Of a DNA stretch of 46,888 nucleotides, positions 9,349 through 16,475 are shown one piece after another. The stretch's first letter is position 1; the number at the start of each line of letters is the position of its first letter. The position numbers and the translations under genes are program-made. The stretch is from a virus. The stretch spans positions 1 to 46,888 of the IMG/VR virus record IMGVR_UViG_3300031456_000007; one strand, given 5' to 3'. The notes beneath the pieces were generated by a model. The model did no database searches, was not told where the DNA came from, and saw only the letters and a program-made list of their open reading frames with translations.

Positions 9349-10095
9349 TCACGCCCACGACCTTCCGTAGCCCCACGCCGGATGCGTGAGCACGGCCGTA
9401 GCGCCCGTGTGCTCGAAGGCGTAGCTGACGCACTTCTTCTTCTTCATCTCGGACACGTTCAGCAAGAGGGAGATCTTGTCAGCCGGCATCGAGCTGTCCA
9501 CCGCCACGACGTACGCCAGGCACCACACCAGGGCGTCGTACCAGTAACGGTGGAGGTCAACCTGCTTCGTGCCGTCGGCGTTCGATCCGAGCAATCGCAC
9601 CGTTTTGAGACGCATGGTCCCCGCTTCACTCGGGACAGGCCAGAAGCGGAGCTCCACAGTCGCGCCCGACCGAAAGGCAGCGTACAGCGTTGGGCGCGTG
9701 GAGATTGACCCCTTGGTGGTCAGCGTTTGCCAGGTGGCAAGATCAATTTGCTTACAGACGAGCTCTCCCGTCGTGTGCTTGGTGTCGCGATTCACAGGCG
9801 AACCCGGAACGAACATGGCGTCCTCGAAGACGTCCAGGATGCTGTCAGGTAGCGTGTACTGCGACTCTCCGGCAATCATCGCCAGGTCGTAGAACTCCAT
9901 GGTCCTAGCCATGAAGCCGTCCGTGGCCAGGCCGTCAATGATGAGGTCGAGCAGCTGGCGTCCGTGCTCGAGCTTGGCCGTCATGTTGGCGCCGGACAGC
10001 TTCGTCTCCACCGGGATGACGCCCGCGCGCTTGAAAGCAAGCAATATCAAGGTATTGATTGATATCGGAGTGGATGGCAGCGGATTAATCGACAC
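9349..10095 (-). CDS. Neck adaptor / tail tubular protein A-like (gp4/gp11 type)
   Basis: About 248 residues from GTG 10095, preceded by GGTGG at good spacing; the 285-residue open frame upstream is shared with the HNH gene and is probably not translated. The helical N-terminus (INTLILLAFKRAGVIP, then LLDLIIDGLATDGFM) and the following QYTLPDSILDVFEDAMFV segment match the head-to-tail adaptor family that sits under the portal in podoviruses. The C-terminal half has WPVPSEAGTMRLKTVR, also typical. It is followed by the tail hub gene and preceded by an invading HNH gene. A 59-base spacer before the hub gene holds only a possible 20-codon leader. Confidence 0.75.
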   Translation of the reverse strand: MSINPLPSTPISINTLILLAFKRAGVIPVETKLSGANMTAKLEHGRQLLDLIIDGLATDGFMARTMEFYDLAMIAGESQYTLPDSILDVFEDAMFVPGSPVNRDTKHTTGELVCKQIDLATWQTLTTKGSISTRPTLYAAFRSGATVELRFWPVPSEAGTMRLKTVRLLGSNADGTKQVDLHRYWYDALVWCLAYVVAVDSSMPADKISLLLNVSEMKKKKCVSYAFEHTGATAVLTHPAWGYGRSWA

Positions 10096-10594
10096 GTGTG
10101 GCCACCGGAGATAGCCAGCTCGCGCTGAAGTTGGGAGTGAAATGCTCGGGGTCGCGCGCAAAACCAGCGGCGTCGTAAGCGCCGGCTGCGTCGATCTCAG
10201 ATTCAAAGAGTCCCACGTAGCGCCCGATGCCGTCCGTTCTTATCTGGACGAGCCACTTGCCGGTCGCTCTGTGCAGAGAGACGCCGCGGTACTGTGAGCC
10301 GCAGCCCTTGCGCTTCCGGGTATGGTTGTGAGCGTTCTGTTTGTTCGTGCAGATCCGCAGGTTGCCGCGCCTGTTGTTCAGGCCGTCACCATCAATGTGG
10401 TCCGTCTTCGCCTTGCCCTTGGGGGTGCCAGCGACAATCGCGTGCATGTACAGGTATGCGCCTCCGCACATTCTGACGGCATACCACGAGCCGCTAGTCG
10501 CCTTCAGCGCTGACCACTTGTGACGGCTCAGAGCCTCGAAGTCCTCGTCGTCAACGACGGCCTCCTTGCCCCGGGAAAGCTTGATGGTCTTCAT
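10085..10594 (-). CDS. Free-standing HNH endonuclease with AP2 DNA-binding domain
   Basis: 169 residues, ATG 10594. The N-terminus (VDDEDFEALSRHKW) is the common HNH-AP2 lead-in. The HNH core is KTDHIDGDGLNNRRGNLR with following HNH residues at about 65-95. The AP2-like domain (YRGVSLHRATGKW to YVGLFESEIDAAGAYD) occupies about 100-150. These are mobile homing-type endonucleases that cut sequence-specific phage DNA and spread between phages. It sits exactly between small neck-region genes and the neck adaptor, overlapping the adaptor start by 11 bases. A related copy lies at 31869. Confidence 0.9.
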   Translation of the reverse strand: MKTIKLSRGKEAVVDDEDFEALSRHKWSALKATSGSWYAVRMCGGAYLYMHAIVAGTPKGKAKTDHIDGDGLNNRRGNLRICTNKQNAHNHTRKRKGCGSQYRGVSLHRATGKWLVQIRTDGIGRYVGLFESEIDAAGAYDAAGFARDPEHFTPNFSASWLSPVATRVD

Positions 10595-10640
10595 GCCCCA
10601 CCATATACCACGAAACGACAGTGGACTGCACGGACAATGG

Positions 10641-10778
10641 TCACTGCAGCTCCTTGTGCAGCCAGACCTGGCACCCGTTGTCAGCGACGTAATCCACCTC
10701 AGGCTCGCACCAGCAATCGGGCGAGCACTCGTGCTCGCGCTCGAGCGGCATGACGTGGACGTCCTCGCTGTCGTCCAT
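10641..10778 (-). CDS. Small conserved phage protein with CWC-P motif
   Basis: 45 residues from ATG 10778, which overlaps the stop of the lipoprotein gene (TGATG). It reads as an acidic N-terminus, HECSPDCWCEPEVDY, then a short C-terminus ending near VWLHKEL. The spaced His/Cys pattern with CWCxP is widespread in tiny uncharacterised phage proteins and may bind a metal. Its function is unknown. It is translationally coupled to its neighbour and is followed by the HNH gene. Its small size makes it easy to miss. Confidence 0.75.
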   Translation of the reverse strand: MDDSEDVHVMPLEREHECSPDCWCEPEVDYVADNGCQVWLHKELQ

Positions 10779-10996
10779 CAGGGCCCCGCATCGGAGTGGA
10801 CTGCAGCGCAGCCCCGCACTCCATCGATCAGGGTCTTCATCGCCAGGTAGTCGATCTGTTCAGGGTCCTGGGGCAGGTTCAGCAGGATGCCCAGTTTGCA
10901 GACCAACTCGGCTGGAACCTGTGGCGTTGGCGGCAGCGTCGGCAGCGGCTGGGAGCCAGAGCAGCCGAAGAGAGCGAGAGCGATGAACTTGCGCAT
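10778..10996 (-). CDS. Small Pro-rich lipoprotein
   Basis: 72 residues, ATG 10996, two bases after the preceding stop. A short signal (MRKFIALALFGC) ends in a lipobox-like LFGC at Cys12, followed by a Pro-rich segment (PLPTLPPTPQVP) and a small helical end with two Cys. Small Pro-rich lipoproteins are typical outer-membrane spanin (Rz1-like) subunits, but no inner-membrane partner lies next to it. A superinfection-exclusion or structural lipoprotein is equally possible. Its place inside the structural operon is odd for a lysis gene. Confidence 0.65.
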   Translation of the reverse strand: MRKFIALALFGCSGSQPLPTLPPTPQVPAELVCKLGILLNLPQDPEQIDYLAMKTLIDGVRGCAAVHSDAGP

Positions 10997-10998
10997 GG

Positions 10999-11373
10999 TC
11001 AGAATCCCGGGAAGTTGTTCTTGGTGCCTGGATCCGCATAAGTAGGCACCCCTTCAGCGTAGACCTGCTCGACCGTCCGCCGCCGCGTCGTGCCGGGGTA
11101 GCTGGAGCTGCTGGACACCTGGCCCGTGCTGTCGACGTCTGGCCGAGCCCCATCTGCGGGAGTCTGCCGCCCGAGCCTCTGGGAGAGAGCAGACGCCCGG
11201 GCTGCAGTAAGTCTTGCCAGGGTCAGTTCGTTGCGACCTGGTAGGTCATTGTCGCACCGAAGAAGCCCATCCTCGCAACGCGCCAGCGAGCTGCGCAGAT
11301 ACATGACGCCGCACGTATCGCACATGGAGAGGTAGTCTCCACGGTGGTTGATGTTGCGAGGGACGCTGCGCAT
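10999..11373 (-). CDS. Neck-region protein with N-terminal Cys cluster
   Basis: 124 residues, ATG 11373. A zinc-ribbon-like start (MCDTCGVMYLRSSLARCEDGLLRCDND at about residues 17-43, Cys-x2-Cys and a second Cys pair) resembles a small protein family found between capsid and tail genes of many phages. The rest is Ser/Thr/Arg-rich and probably extended, ending in NNFPGF. Location suggests a minor head or neck completion protein. The function is not shown by any catalytic motif. Confidence 0.65.
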   Translation of the reverse strand: MRSVPRNINHRGDYLSMCDTCGVMYLRSSLARCEDGLLRCDNDLPGRNELTLARLTAARASALSQRLGRQTPADGARPDVDSTGQVSSSSSYPGTTRRRTVEQVYAEGVPTYADPGTKNNFPGF

Positions 11374-11377
11374 GGGG

Positions 11378-11677
11378 TCATCGGTTGTGGAAGATGGTCA
11401 GCGTATCGCCTATCACGCCCTCTGCGACCTGATCGATCAACGCATAGATCTCGTCCGGCGACGTCACATATAGCGCCACCGGCACTGTCCCGTGTTGACC
11501 GAATCGCAGACCATCAGTGACATGCGGGTTGGTCGCGTACTGGACTGCCATGTTGGGGCCGCCCAAAAACAGAAGAATTTGCCTCTCTGTTGCGATCAAC
11601 TCGAAGGAGCCCACGCGCCCGCCCGTGATCTCCACGGGCGTCGTGTTGTCGATGGCGACGGTGTAGACCTCGGCCAT
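11378..11677 (-). CDS. Small beta-rich structural protein
   Basis: 99 residues from ATG 11677, one base after the stop of the beta-helix gene; an upstream in-frame TTG/ATG region is shared with that gene. The sequence is beta-rich (VYTVAIDNTTPVEITGG, QILLFLGG) with alternating hydrophobic residues and no signal peptide or catalytic motif. In the head-neck cluster this suits a capsid decoration or head-completion protein. I do not recognise a named family. Confidence 0.55.
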   Translation of the reverse strand: MAEVYTVAIDNTTPVEITGGRVGSFELIATERQILLFLGGPNMAVQYATNPHVTDGLRFGQHGTVPVALYVTSPDEIYALIDQVAEGVIGDTLTIFHNR

Positions 11678-11678
11678 G

Positions 11679-12515
11679 TTACGCGAACGTTCCTGCTGGA
11701 GACAGCACGCCGCTTCCTCCCAAGTCATCCGAGCCGTAGTTCTCGGTAAGAGCAGTGGTCGTGAGCGTGCCGGCGCCCTGGGTTATGATGGTTGCCGGGG
11801 TGCTGGCGGCGGCCGTCTTCACGATGTTGCGGCTGATGAACCCGCTGATGCCGGCCGTGGCCGCGATGTTGATGCAAACGGTGCCGGTGCTGGTGCTGCG
11901 GATCAGGTTATCAGAAATCACCACGTTCGTTGACGTGGCGCCGGCTATACCGACCACGAAGGTGGTCGTATTGGCCACAATGTGATTGTTCGCCAGCGTG
12001 AAGTTGGGGGCGCCCGTCGCAAGGATGGGAACGTTCGCCGCCAACGCGCCGGTGAAGCTGATGAAGCAGTTGGCGATGGTGACGCCCGCTGCCGTAACCG
12101 CGATGGGGGCCACAACAGCCGCCGTTGCGCTGTTGATGTTCAGCCCGGCGATGGTCATGTTCGCCGCCGACAGCGCGATGGTGGCGGCCGTTGCGCTCAG
12201 CGTGACGTTGGGCGCGTTGGTCCCTCCTGGGAAGCCGGAGCCTACAATCTGAGCGCCTGCCACAGGCGTGAACAGCGTAGTCGTGACCGTCTCGGTGTGG
12301 CCCTGGAGCACCACCACAACGTCGTTGAGGCCAGGCCGGCAGCGAGCCACTCCGGCAGCGATGGTCGCCACCAGCAAGCCGGAGGCTGCGAAAGCATCGT
12401 CGCCAGACTGTGCGCCCGTGGAGCGCACGTAGGCCACGACGTTTCCACCGGGGCGAATGAATGTGCCCCAGGGGAAGGACACGCCGTCATAGGCGGCGAA
12501 GAACGGAGTCGCCAT
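11679..12515 (-). CDS. Predicted parallel beta-helix surface protein
   Basis: 278 residues, ATG 12515, overlapping the stop of the 45-residue gene by one base. After a short N-terminal part, residues about 60-260 are a regular series of Ala/Thr/Val/Asn-rich turns (NVTLSATAATIALSAANMTIAGLNI, ISDNLIRS, ISRNIVK). This is the pattern of right-handed parallel beta-helix proteins of the pectate-lyase type. No polysaccharide-lyase active-site residues are evident. Encoded next to the major capsid gene, it is best read as a head decoration or surface fibre protein that may bind a glycan. Confidence 0.65.
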   Translation of the reverse strand: MATPFFAAYDGVSFPWGTFIRPGGNVVAYVRSTGAQSGDDAFAASGLLVATIAAGVARCRPGLNDVVVVLQGHTETVTTTLFTPVAGAQIVGSGFPGGTNAPNVTLSATAATIALSAANMTIAGLNINSATAAVVAPIAVTAAGVTIANCFISFTGALAANVPILATGAPNFTLANNHIVANTTTFVVGIAGATSTNVVISDNLIRSTSTGTVCINIAATAGISGFISRNIVKTAAASTPATIITQGAGTLTTTALTENYGSDDLGGSGVLSPAGTFA

Positions 12516-12652
12516 TACTTCTTACCCTTCTTGCTCTTACCAGCCTTGGAAAGGGCGATGGCGACGGCTTGCTTCTGTGGCTTACCGGCGGCTACTTCTG
12601 TCTTGATGTTGGCGGACACGGCCGCCTTACTCTTGCCTGGTTTCAGTGGCAT
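12515..12652 (-). CDS. Small Lys-rich phage protein (MPLKPGKSK family)
   Basis: 45 residues, ATG 12652, stop overlapping the next start (TAATG). The sequence starts [16 protein letters not shown], continues with [15 protein letters not shown] and ends in a Lys-rich tail. The same small architecture occurs in many phages next to structural genes (DUF6496-like), with unknown role; DNA or nucleoid binding is a guess from its charge. It overlaps the end of the upstream HNH gene by 26 bases. Confidence 0.75.
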   Translation of the reverse strand: MPLKPGKSKAAVSANIKTEVAAGKPQKQAVAIALSKAGKSKKGKK

Positions 12653-13160
12653 CTTGAATCAGTCCTTCTCGCGCCTGCTTGAGCGTGGCGTAACCGCGTT
12701 CTCCCTGGACTACCCGGCGAATCATGCCGTGGGTGGTCTGGAAGAGCTTGGCGATCGATCGATACGAAAGGCCTTGGGCGCTGAGCTCAGTCATCCTAGC
12801 TGCGTCTTCGGCTGTGAACCTGAGTGGCACAATCGGAGGATTGACGCCTCGCCCCTTGGCGATCTTGTCTTCCATGTTCTGCGCCGGAGTGCCCAGGAAC
12901 AGGTGCTTGACATTGCAACATCGGCGATTGTCGCAGACGTGGCACACGAGCATACCTTCCTGGATGTCTCCGTGTTCCAGCATCCAAGCCATTCTGTGGA
13001 CATGGACGTTGTGCTTCTCGCCGAGTTCAGGCACCAAGTTTCTCTTCACTCCGTAGCCGCGGTGCGTCAGGGCACCCTGCCATTCCCAGCAACCGTCCGG
13101 GTTACTGGTGTAATCAACCTTCTCCCAAAAATCCCTAATTTGCCTCTGCGTGAACGTCAT
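12627..13160 (-). CDS. Free-standing HNH endonuclease with C-terminal helix-turn-helix
   Basis: 177 residues from ATG 13160; the longer open frame starts inside the capsid gene. The N-terminus [21 protein letters not shown] is the lead-in common to phage HNH proteins. The core ([28 protein letters not shown]) has the metal-site His and paired Cys residues at about 60-100. The C-terminus ([22 protein letters not shown]) is a helix-turn-helix for target recognition. It lies just downstream of the major capsid gene, where a homing endonuclease can protect its own insertion. A related gene is at 15252. Confidence 0.88.
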   Translation of the reverse strand: MTFTQRQIRDFWEKVDYTSNPDGCWEWQGALTHRGYGVKRNLVPELGEKHNVHVHRMAWMLEHGDIQEGMLVCHVCDNRRCCNVKHLFLGTPAQNMEDKIAKGRGVNPPIVPLRFTAEDAARMTELSAQGLSYRSIAKLFQTTHGMIRRVVQGERGYATLKQAREGLIQDATETRQE

Positions 13161-13180
13161 CCACCATGGATAGCACGGTG

Positions 13181-14089
13181 TCACGCATTTGAGAACAAGA
13201 TTCCACGGGGGTTGGTCCACCCCCGGGCCCAACGAGCGGTAATACCATAGTTCATCATGGTCTTATCCTCAGTGACCCACGTGTTGGACTTCGGCTTACG
13301 GCGCCAGAACCACACGAGGCCGTTCTCAGCATCGGTACGGAGGAGCCAGTTGGTCGTGGTGTTGTTCCAGTACTTGACTGGCACCTTCTCGTAGGTCTCC
13401 TTGTAGATGCTGTTGACGGCGTTGAAGGCGCCCGGTGTCGGGTCCTTGGCGCTGTCGAGCACCTCGTCCCACACGCCCTCTTGCTGGACGGGGAACACGA
13501 CCTTCTTGATCTCGTAGCCGTCGATCAGGCCGTCATGGCCGACCTGTTGCCGGAGCTGAGCCCGCGCGATGTACATGGCCGCTTTCGAGGGCGACATGGC
13601 CACCGTGAGCATGTTCGAGTAGGTGCCGCCACCGGGTAGCGCATGCGTCAGGGACGCCAAGGGCTGGCCGTCGCCGCCGACGAAAGCCGTGTTGGTAGCG
13701 CGAACCAGAATGAGGACCGCGTCGAAGTCGGCAAGCTTCCAGAGCGAGCGGTTGTTCCGCTTGGCGGCCTGGATGACCTTGTCGTACTTCATGTCCTCCA
13801 TCGCCTCTTCCGAGACGATGATGCGCTGGCCGTAGGTTCGCGCGTTGTAGCGCGTCAGCGGGCCTTCCACGATGCCGCCGACCGGCATCGACTCGCCCTC
13901 GGGCTTCTCGCCCGCGAGCCCCGTGCCTGCGATCTCGTAGTCCTCTACGTAGTTGTCTGCCATCGACTTCACGTCGAGGTAGTGTGGGAAGACTGCTTTG
14001 GAACCTTCCGAGCCATGCTCGTCGGTATCGATTGCGCGGATGGTCTCTTTGAGAGCCAGGGCCGCTGTGCTGGTGAATACTTCTGACAT
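13181..14089 (-). CDS. Major capsid protein
   Basis: 302 residues, ATG 14089. The order of elements is that of HK97-like major capsid proteins lacking a long delta domain: an N-terminal arm, an E-loop region (GGIVEGPLTRYNARTYGQRIIVS), a spine helix (VIQAAKRNNRSLWKLAD) and a P-domain with AMYIARAQLRQQVG. The C-terminal strand contains MMNYGITARWARGWTNPRG. It comes downstream of the scaffold gene, separated by two structural genes, an HNH gene and a small lipoprotein gene. The exact subfamily was not determined, but size and position make the role likely. Confidence 0.85.
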   Translation of the reverse strand: MSEVFTSTAALALKETIRAIDTDEHGSEGSKAVFPHYLDVKSMADNYVEDYEIAGTGLAGEKPEGESMPVGGIVEGPLTRYNARTYGQRIIVSEEAMEDMKYDKVIQAAKRNNRSLWKLADFDAVLILVRATNTAFVGGDGQPLASLTHALPGGGTYSNMLTVAMSPSKAAMYIARAQLRQQVGHDGLIDGYEIKKVVFPVQQEGVWDEVLDSAKDPTPGAFNAVNSIYKETYEKVPVKYWNNTTTNWLLRTDAENGLVWFWRRKPKSNTWVTEDKTMMNYGITARWARGWTNPRGILFSNA

Positions 14090-14095
14090 TGGTCC

Positions 14096-14512
14096 TCAGT
14101 CGAAAAGAGACTTGTTGAATCCTGTGCACTCGGTGGCTAGCTCAAGATCGTCCTCCACCTCATAGTGAGGCGGAGGACCCGTCTTGCATGACCGCTCGAT
14201 GAAATGGCCGCTCTCTATGCGGTACGTAGAGCCGTAAATTCCCCCGCATGAAGTGTCAGGCCAATCATGCATCTCGGCGTGAGCGCGTTCGCCATAGCCG
14301 CGCTCATAGAACTCTTGCTGAGCCGGAGGACCCCAAGCCATCACGCTCCCGTCCAGGAACATGATGGCTTGATATCTATATCGAGAGTGCGCGACCGAAG
14401 TGCAGTCCACACGAGCCAGCAATGCGCCATGTTCCGCAAGGAATGCCTCGTCCACGTTCTGGCCAGTGCAACCAGCCAGAACTAGAAGAGCGGGAAGAGC
14501 CCATCGAATCAT
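14096..14512 (-). CDS. Lipoprotein inserted in the capsid operon
   Basis: 138 residues, ATG 14512, overlapping the previous stop by one base. A clear lipoprotein signal (MIRWALPALLVLAGC, lipobox LAGC at Cys15) is followed by a globular part with five further Cys residues, so disulfides in the periplasm or at the outer membrane are likely. The family is not recognised. A secreted lipoprotein between the major capsid gene and its neighbour is not a virion component in an obvious way. Host-surface modification or exclusion of competing phages would fit, expressed late. Confidence 0.7.
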   Translation of the reverse strand: MIRWALPALLVLAGCTGQNVDEAFLAEHGALLARVDCTSVAHSRYRYQAIMFLDGSVMAWGPPAQQEFYERGYGERAHAEMHDWPDTSCGGIYGSTYRIESGHFIERSCKTGPPPHYEVEDDLELATECTGFNKSLFD

Positions 14513-15210
14513 TAGGCGTTACTGGTTCCCCAGACGCCAGCTTCAGCATGAAGCGCGTTCTGTAGAGAGTTGAACATTACCTGCATGGTCGCGTTGACCG
14601 AGGTGTAATCCTGGTCATCATTGTACTTGCCCAGGCCAGTTATGATCAGCTGCGCCTGCACTCCGCCTGCCGTAGCGGTTACGGCTCCGATCAACGGATT
14701 CGCTTTGGGCTGCCCGATACCGCTCGTCAGCGGCGTGTAGAGAATCGGCGCCGTTCTGCCGACCAGGCCCAGGTAGTCCGATTTAAGGCCCGTGCCCTGG
14801 ACAGCCGAGAAGTCCATCTCGAAGATGTTGCCTTCGGCTGGGATGATGGCGCAGAGAGGAGCGTTGTCCGAGCCGATGCCGCCCGAATAGGTCGTGGTCG
14901 TGTAGAACGACCCGGGCCGCGGAGAACCGCCAACGATGACACGCGGGAAACCCACCACGACGCCGAAGATGGTCTCAAACCCAGCGTTCTGTTCCCCAGT
15001 TAGATCGACGCCAGCCGAGGTCAGACGGAGGGTTCCGTCTTCCCGCAAGCGGACCGGATCGCCAATGTTGATGTTGACAGCCGTTCCGCCGCCGCCGTCC
15101 AGCGTGTTCGGAGCATAGGCGCTCAGCATTGGGTACACGAGGATGGTGGGGGTGTCGTTGCCGTGTAGGCTGCGCTTCCAGCGGATGCCGTAGATGTGAT
15201 TGTTGGCCAC
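14512..15210 (-). CDS. Putative capsid accessory/decoration protein
   Basis: 232 residues, ATG 15210. It is beta-rich and Gly/Thr/Asn-rich, with a segment IGDPVRLREDGTLRLTSAG followed by FGVVVGFPRV and FYTTTTYSG. That arrangement is often seen in proteins encoded just before podoviral capsid genes. The C-terminal region (YTSVNATMQVMFNSLQNAL) is helical. There is no enzymatic motif. I infer a head protein from position and composition only. Confidence 0.6.
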   Translation of the reverse strand: MANNHIYGIRWKRSLHGNDTPTILVYPMLSAYAPNTLDGGGGTAVNINIGDPVRLREDGTLRLTSAGVDLTGEQNAGFETIFGVVVGFPRVIVGGSPRPGSFYTTTTYSGGIGSDNAPLCAIIPAEGNIFEMDFSAVQGTGLKSDYLGLVGRTAPILYTPLTSGIGQPKANPLIGAVTATAGGVQAQLIITGLGKYNDDQDYTSVNATMQVMFNSLQNALHAEAGVWGTSNA

Positions 15211-15251
15211 TGTGTTATTCCTTTGAGAACTGGCTTAAAATTCCCAGTCGG

Positions 15252-15743
15252 TTACTGGTTGCTCACGAGCCGAAGCTTCGCGATGGTTTTGATCTCGCCA
15301 CGCAGGTATCTGCTGACGAGCTGGTTGGAACAGCCAAGTCGCACTGCGATCTTCGGTTGAGACATGCCGCCTTCGCGGAGCGTGAAGATCTCCTCCACTT
15401 GCTCGGGGGTTAGTCTCTGGTTGCCGGGGGGATTTACTGCCCTGCCCTTGCGGGCACAGTCCCTGTGGTTGTCCAGATCTGTTCCCAAGAACAGATGCGA
15501 CGGGCGCACGCATTTGGGGTTGTCGCAGTGGTGGCAGACATGCAGCTCTGCTGGCACGTCCGAGTAGTGCAGGAACCAGGAGACGCGGTGCGCCTGCTGC
15601 ATCTGAGACTTGCTGCCCAGCATTGCCAGACGGAACTGACCGTAGCCCGCATGGTTCAATGCCGCGGTCCACTCCCAGCAGTTGCCGGTCTGGTCCACCT
15701 TGGACCAGAACCGCCGCAGAACACTAGTGTCTACGTCAGACAT
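15252..15743 (-). CDS. Free-standing HNH endonuclease with C-terminal helix-turn-helix
   Basis: 163 residues, ATG 15743, overlapping the previous stop (TGATG). The layout matches the HNH gene at 12627: a RRFWSKVDQTGNCWEWTAAL lead-in, a core with HRVSW and CHHCDNPKCVRPSHLFLGTD at about residues 50-92, and a final helix-turn-helix (GGMSQPKIAVRLGCSNQLVSRYL). The linker contains GRAVNPPGNQRLTPEQVEEI. It is a likely homing endonuclease placed between two head genes. The two are recognisably related but clearly diverged, so they are probably separate arrivals or an old duplication. Confidence 0.9.
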   Translation of the reverse strand: MSDVDTSVLRRFWSKVDQTGNCWEWTAALNHAGYGQFRLAMLGSKSQMQQAHRVSWFLHYSDVPAELHVCHHCDNPKCVRPSHLFLGTDLDNHRDCARKGRAVNPPGNQRLTPEQVEEIFTLREGGMSQPKIAVRLGCSNQLVSRYLRGEIKTIAKLRLVSNQ

Positions 15744-16231
15744 CAGAATTCCCAGGTATTCCTGTCATCGCCGCCGTAGCGTTTGGTTACGATGCCGCGC
15801 ATCCGTGCCTTCTCGGCAGGAGTCATCGGCTGGTCTTCGTCCGAGAGGTCACGACGCCTGATGGCATCACACACTCGGTCTGCCCACACTTGCCCGCCAC
15901 CCATGTTGGGGGCGCCTGTCTGGTCCAGCTTGGCCTTGTGCTCCTTCGAGCACTCCATGAGGACCATCCCGAAGGACTCAATCTTGTCCCCCTGCTTCAG
16001 CTCCTCGGTATACCCGAGCACCGGCTGTGCCTCGTCCGGGTCGTACTGAGTGAACCGATACCCCATGTTCCGGTAGCTGCCCGGATTAAGGGTGGGGTCA
16101 TTGACCGTGCTCACCCACACGTAGTGCTTGTCCGGGTCCTGCCCTGCGACGGCTACGCGATTGGTGGCGCCCTCTACAGGGCGCGGGTCTGGGTCGTTAC
16201 GCTTGATGCCTTTGGGACTTGCCTCTGCCAC
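15743..16231 (-). CDS. Head-operon protein of unknown function
   Basis: 162 residues from GTG 16231, with GGAGAG a few bases upstream. It is acidic with a Pro/Asp-rich start and conserved-looking aromatic segments (HYVWVSTVNDPTLNPGSYRNMGYRFTQY), then PVLGYTEELKQGDKIESFGMVLM and a charged helical end finishing NTWEF. No enzyme motif was found. Proteins of this size and style lie between scaffold and capsid genes in several podoviruses. The role is unassigned. Confidence 0.6.
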   Translation of the reverse strand: MAEASPKGIKRNDPDPRPVEGATNRVAVAGQDPDKHYVWVSTVNDPTLNPGSYRNMGYRFTQYDPDEAQPVLGYTEELKQGDKIESFGMVLMECSKEHKAKLDQTGAPNMGGGQVWADRVCDAIRRRDLSDEDQPMTPAEKARMRGIVTKRYGGDDRNTWEF

Positions 16232-16475
16232 GAACTCTCCGCTGGACCACTTGGTTCCAGACAGACAGCACTAGTGGGGAAAGGTGCAGCCGCCGAGCGC
16301 CCAACCCTTTCCAGGGCCAGGACTCGCTTATGTCAGCACAGATTGACCGGGCGGTCAAGAGCTAGACGACGGTAGTGGGTCAGCGCCAGGGGACCGGAGA
16401 GGTGGGGGGACAACATACAGCCCCCCGGCGCCACCACGAGACCAACATTGCATCGGGCTACTGTCCCGTCAACGG
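16232..16475. promoter_or_regulatory. Non-coding gap in late operon with dyad and G/C hairpin
   Basis: No gene is seen in these 244 bases, the largest gap in the late arm outside 25.3-25.8 kb. A perfect dyad TTGACCG-GG-CGGTCAA lies at 16343-16358. Read leftward, its TTGACC (16358-16353) is followed 18 bases later by GACATA and could be a promoter for the capsid genes. A GGGGGG/CCCCCC hairpin with an 11-base loop lies at 16404-16426, downstream of the scaffold gene; it lacks a T-run, so a terminator is not shown. Confidence 0.4.

Noticed and set aside
11982-13250. Long plus-strand open frame of 422 residues
   Set aside because: It runs antisense through the beta-helix, small Lys-rich and HNH genes, has Arg/Gly/His-rich low-information sequence and no domain; the minus-strand genes explain the region.
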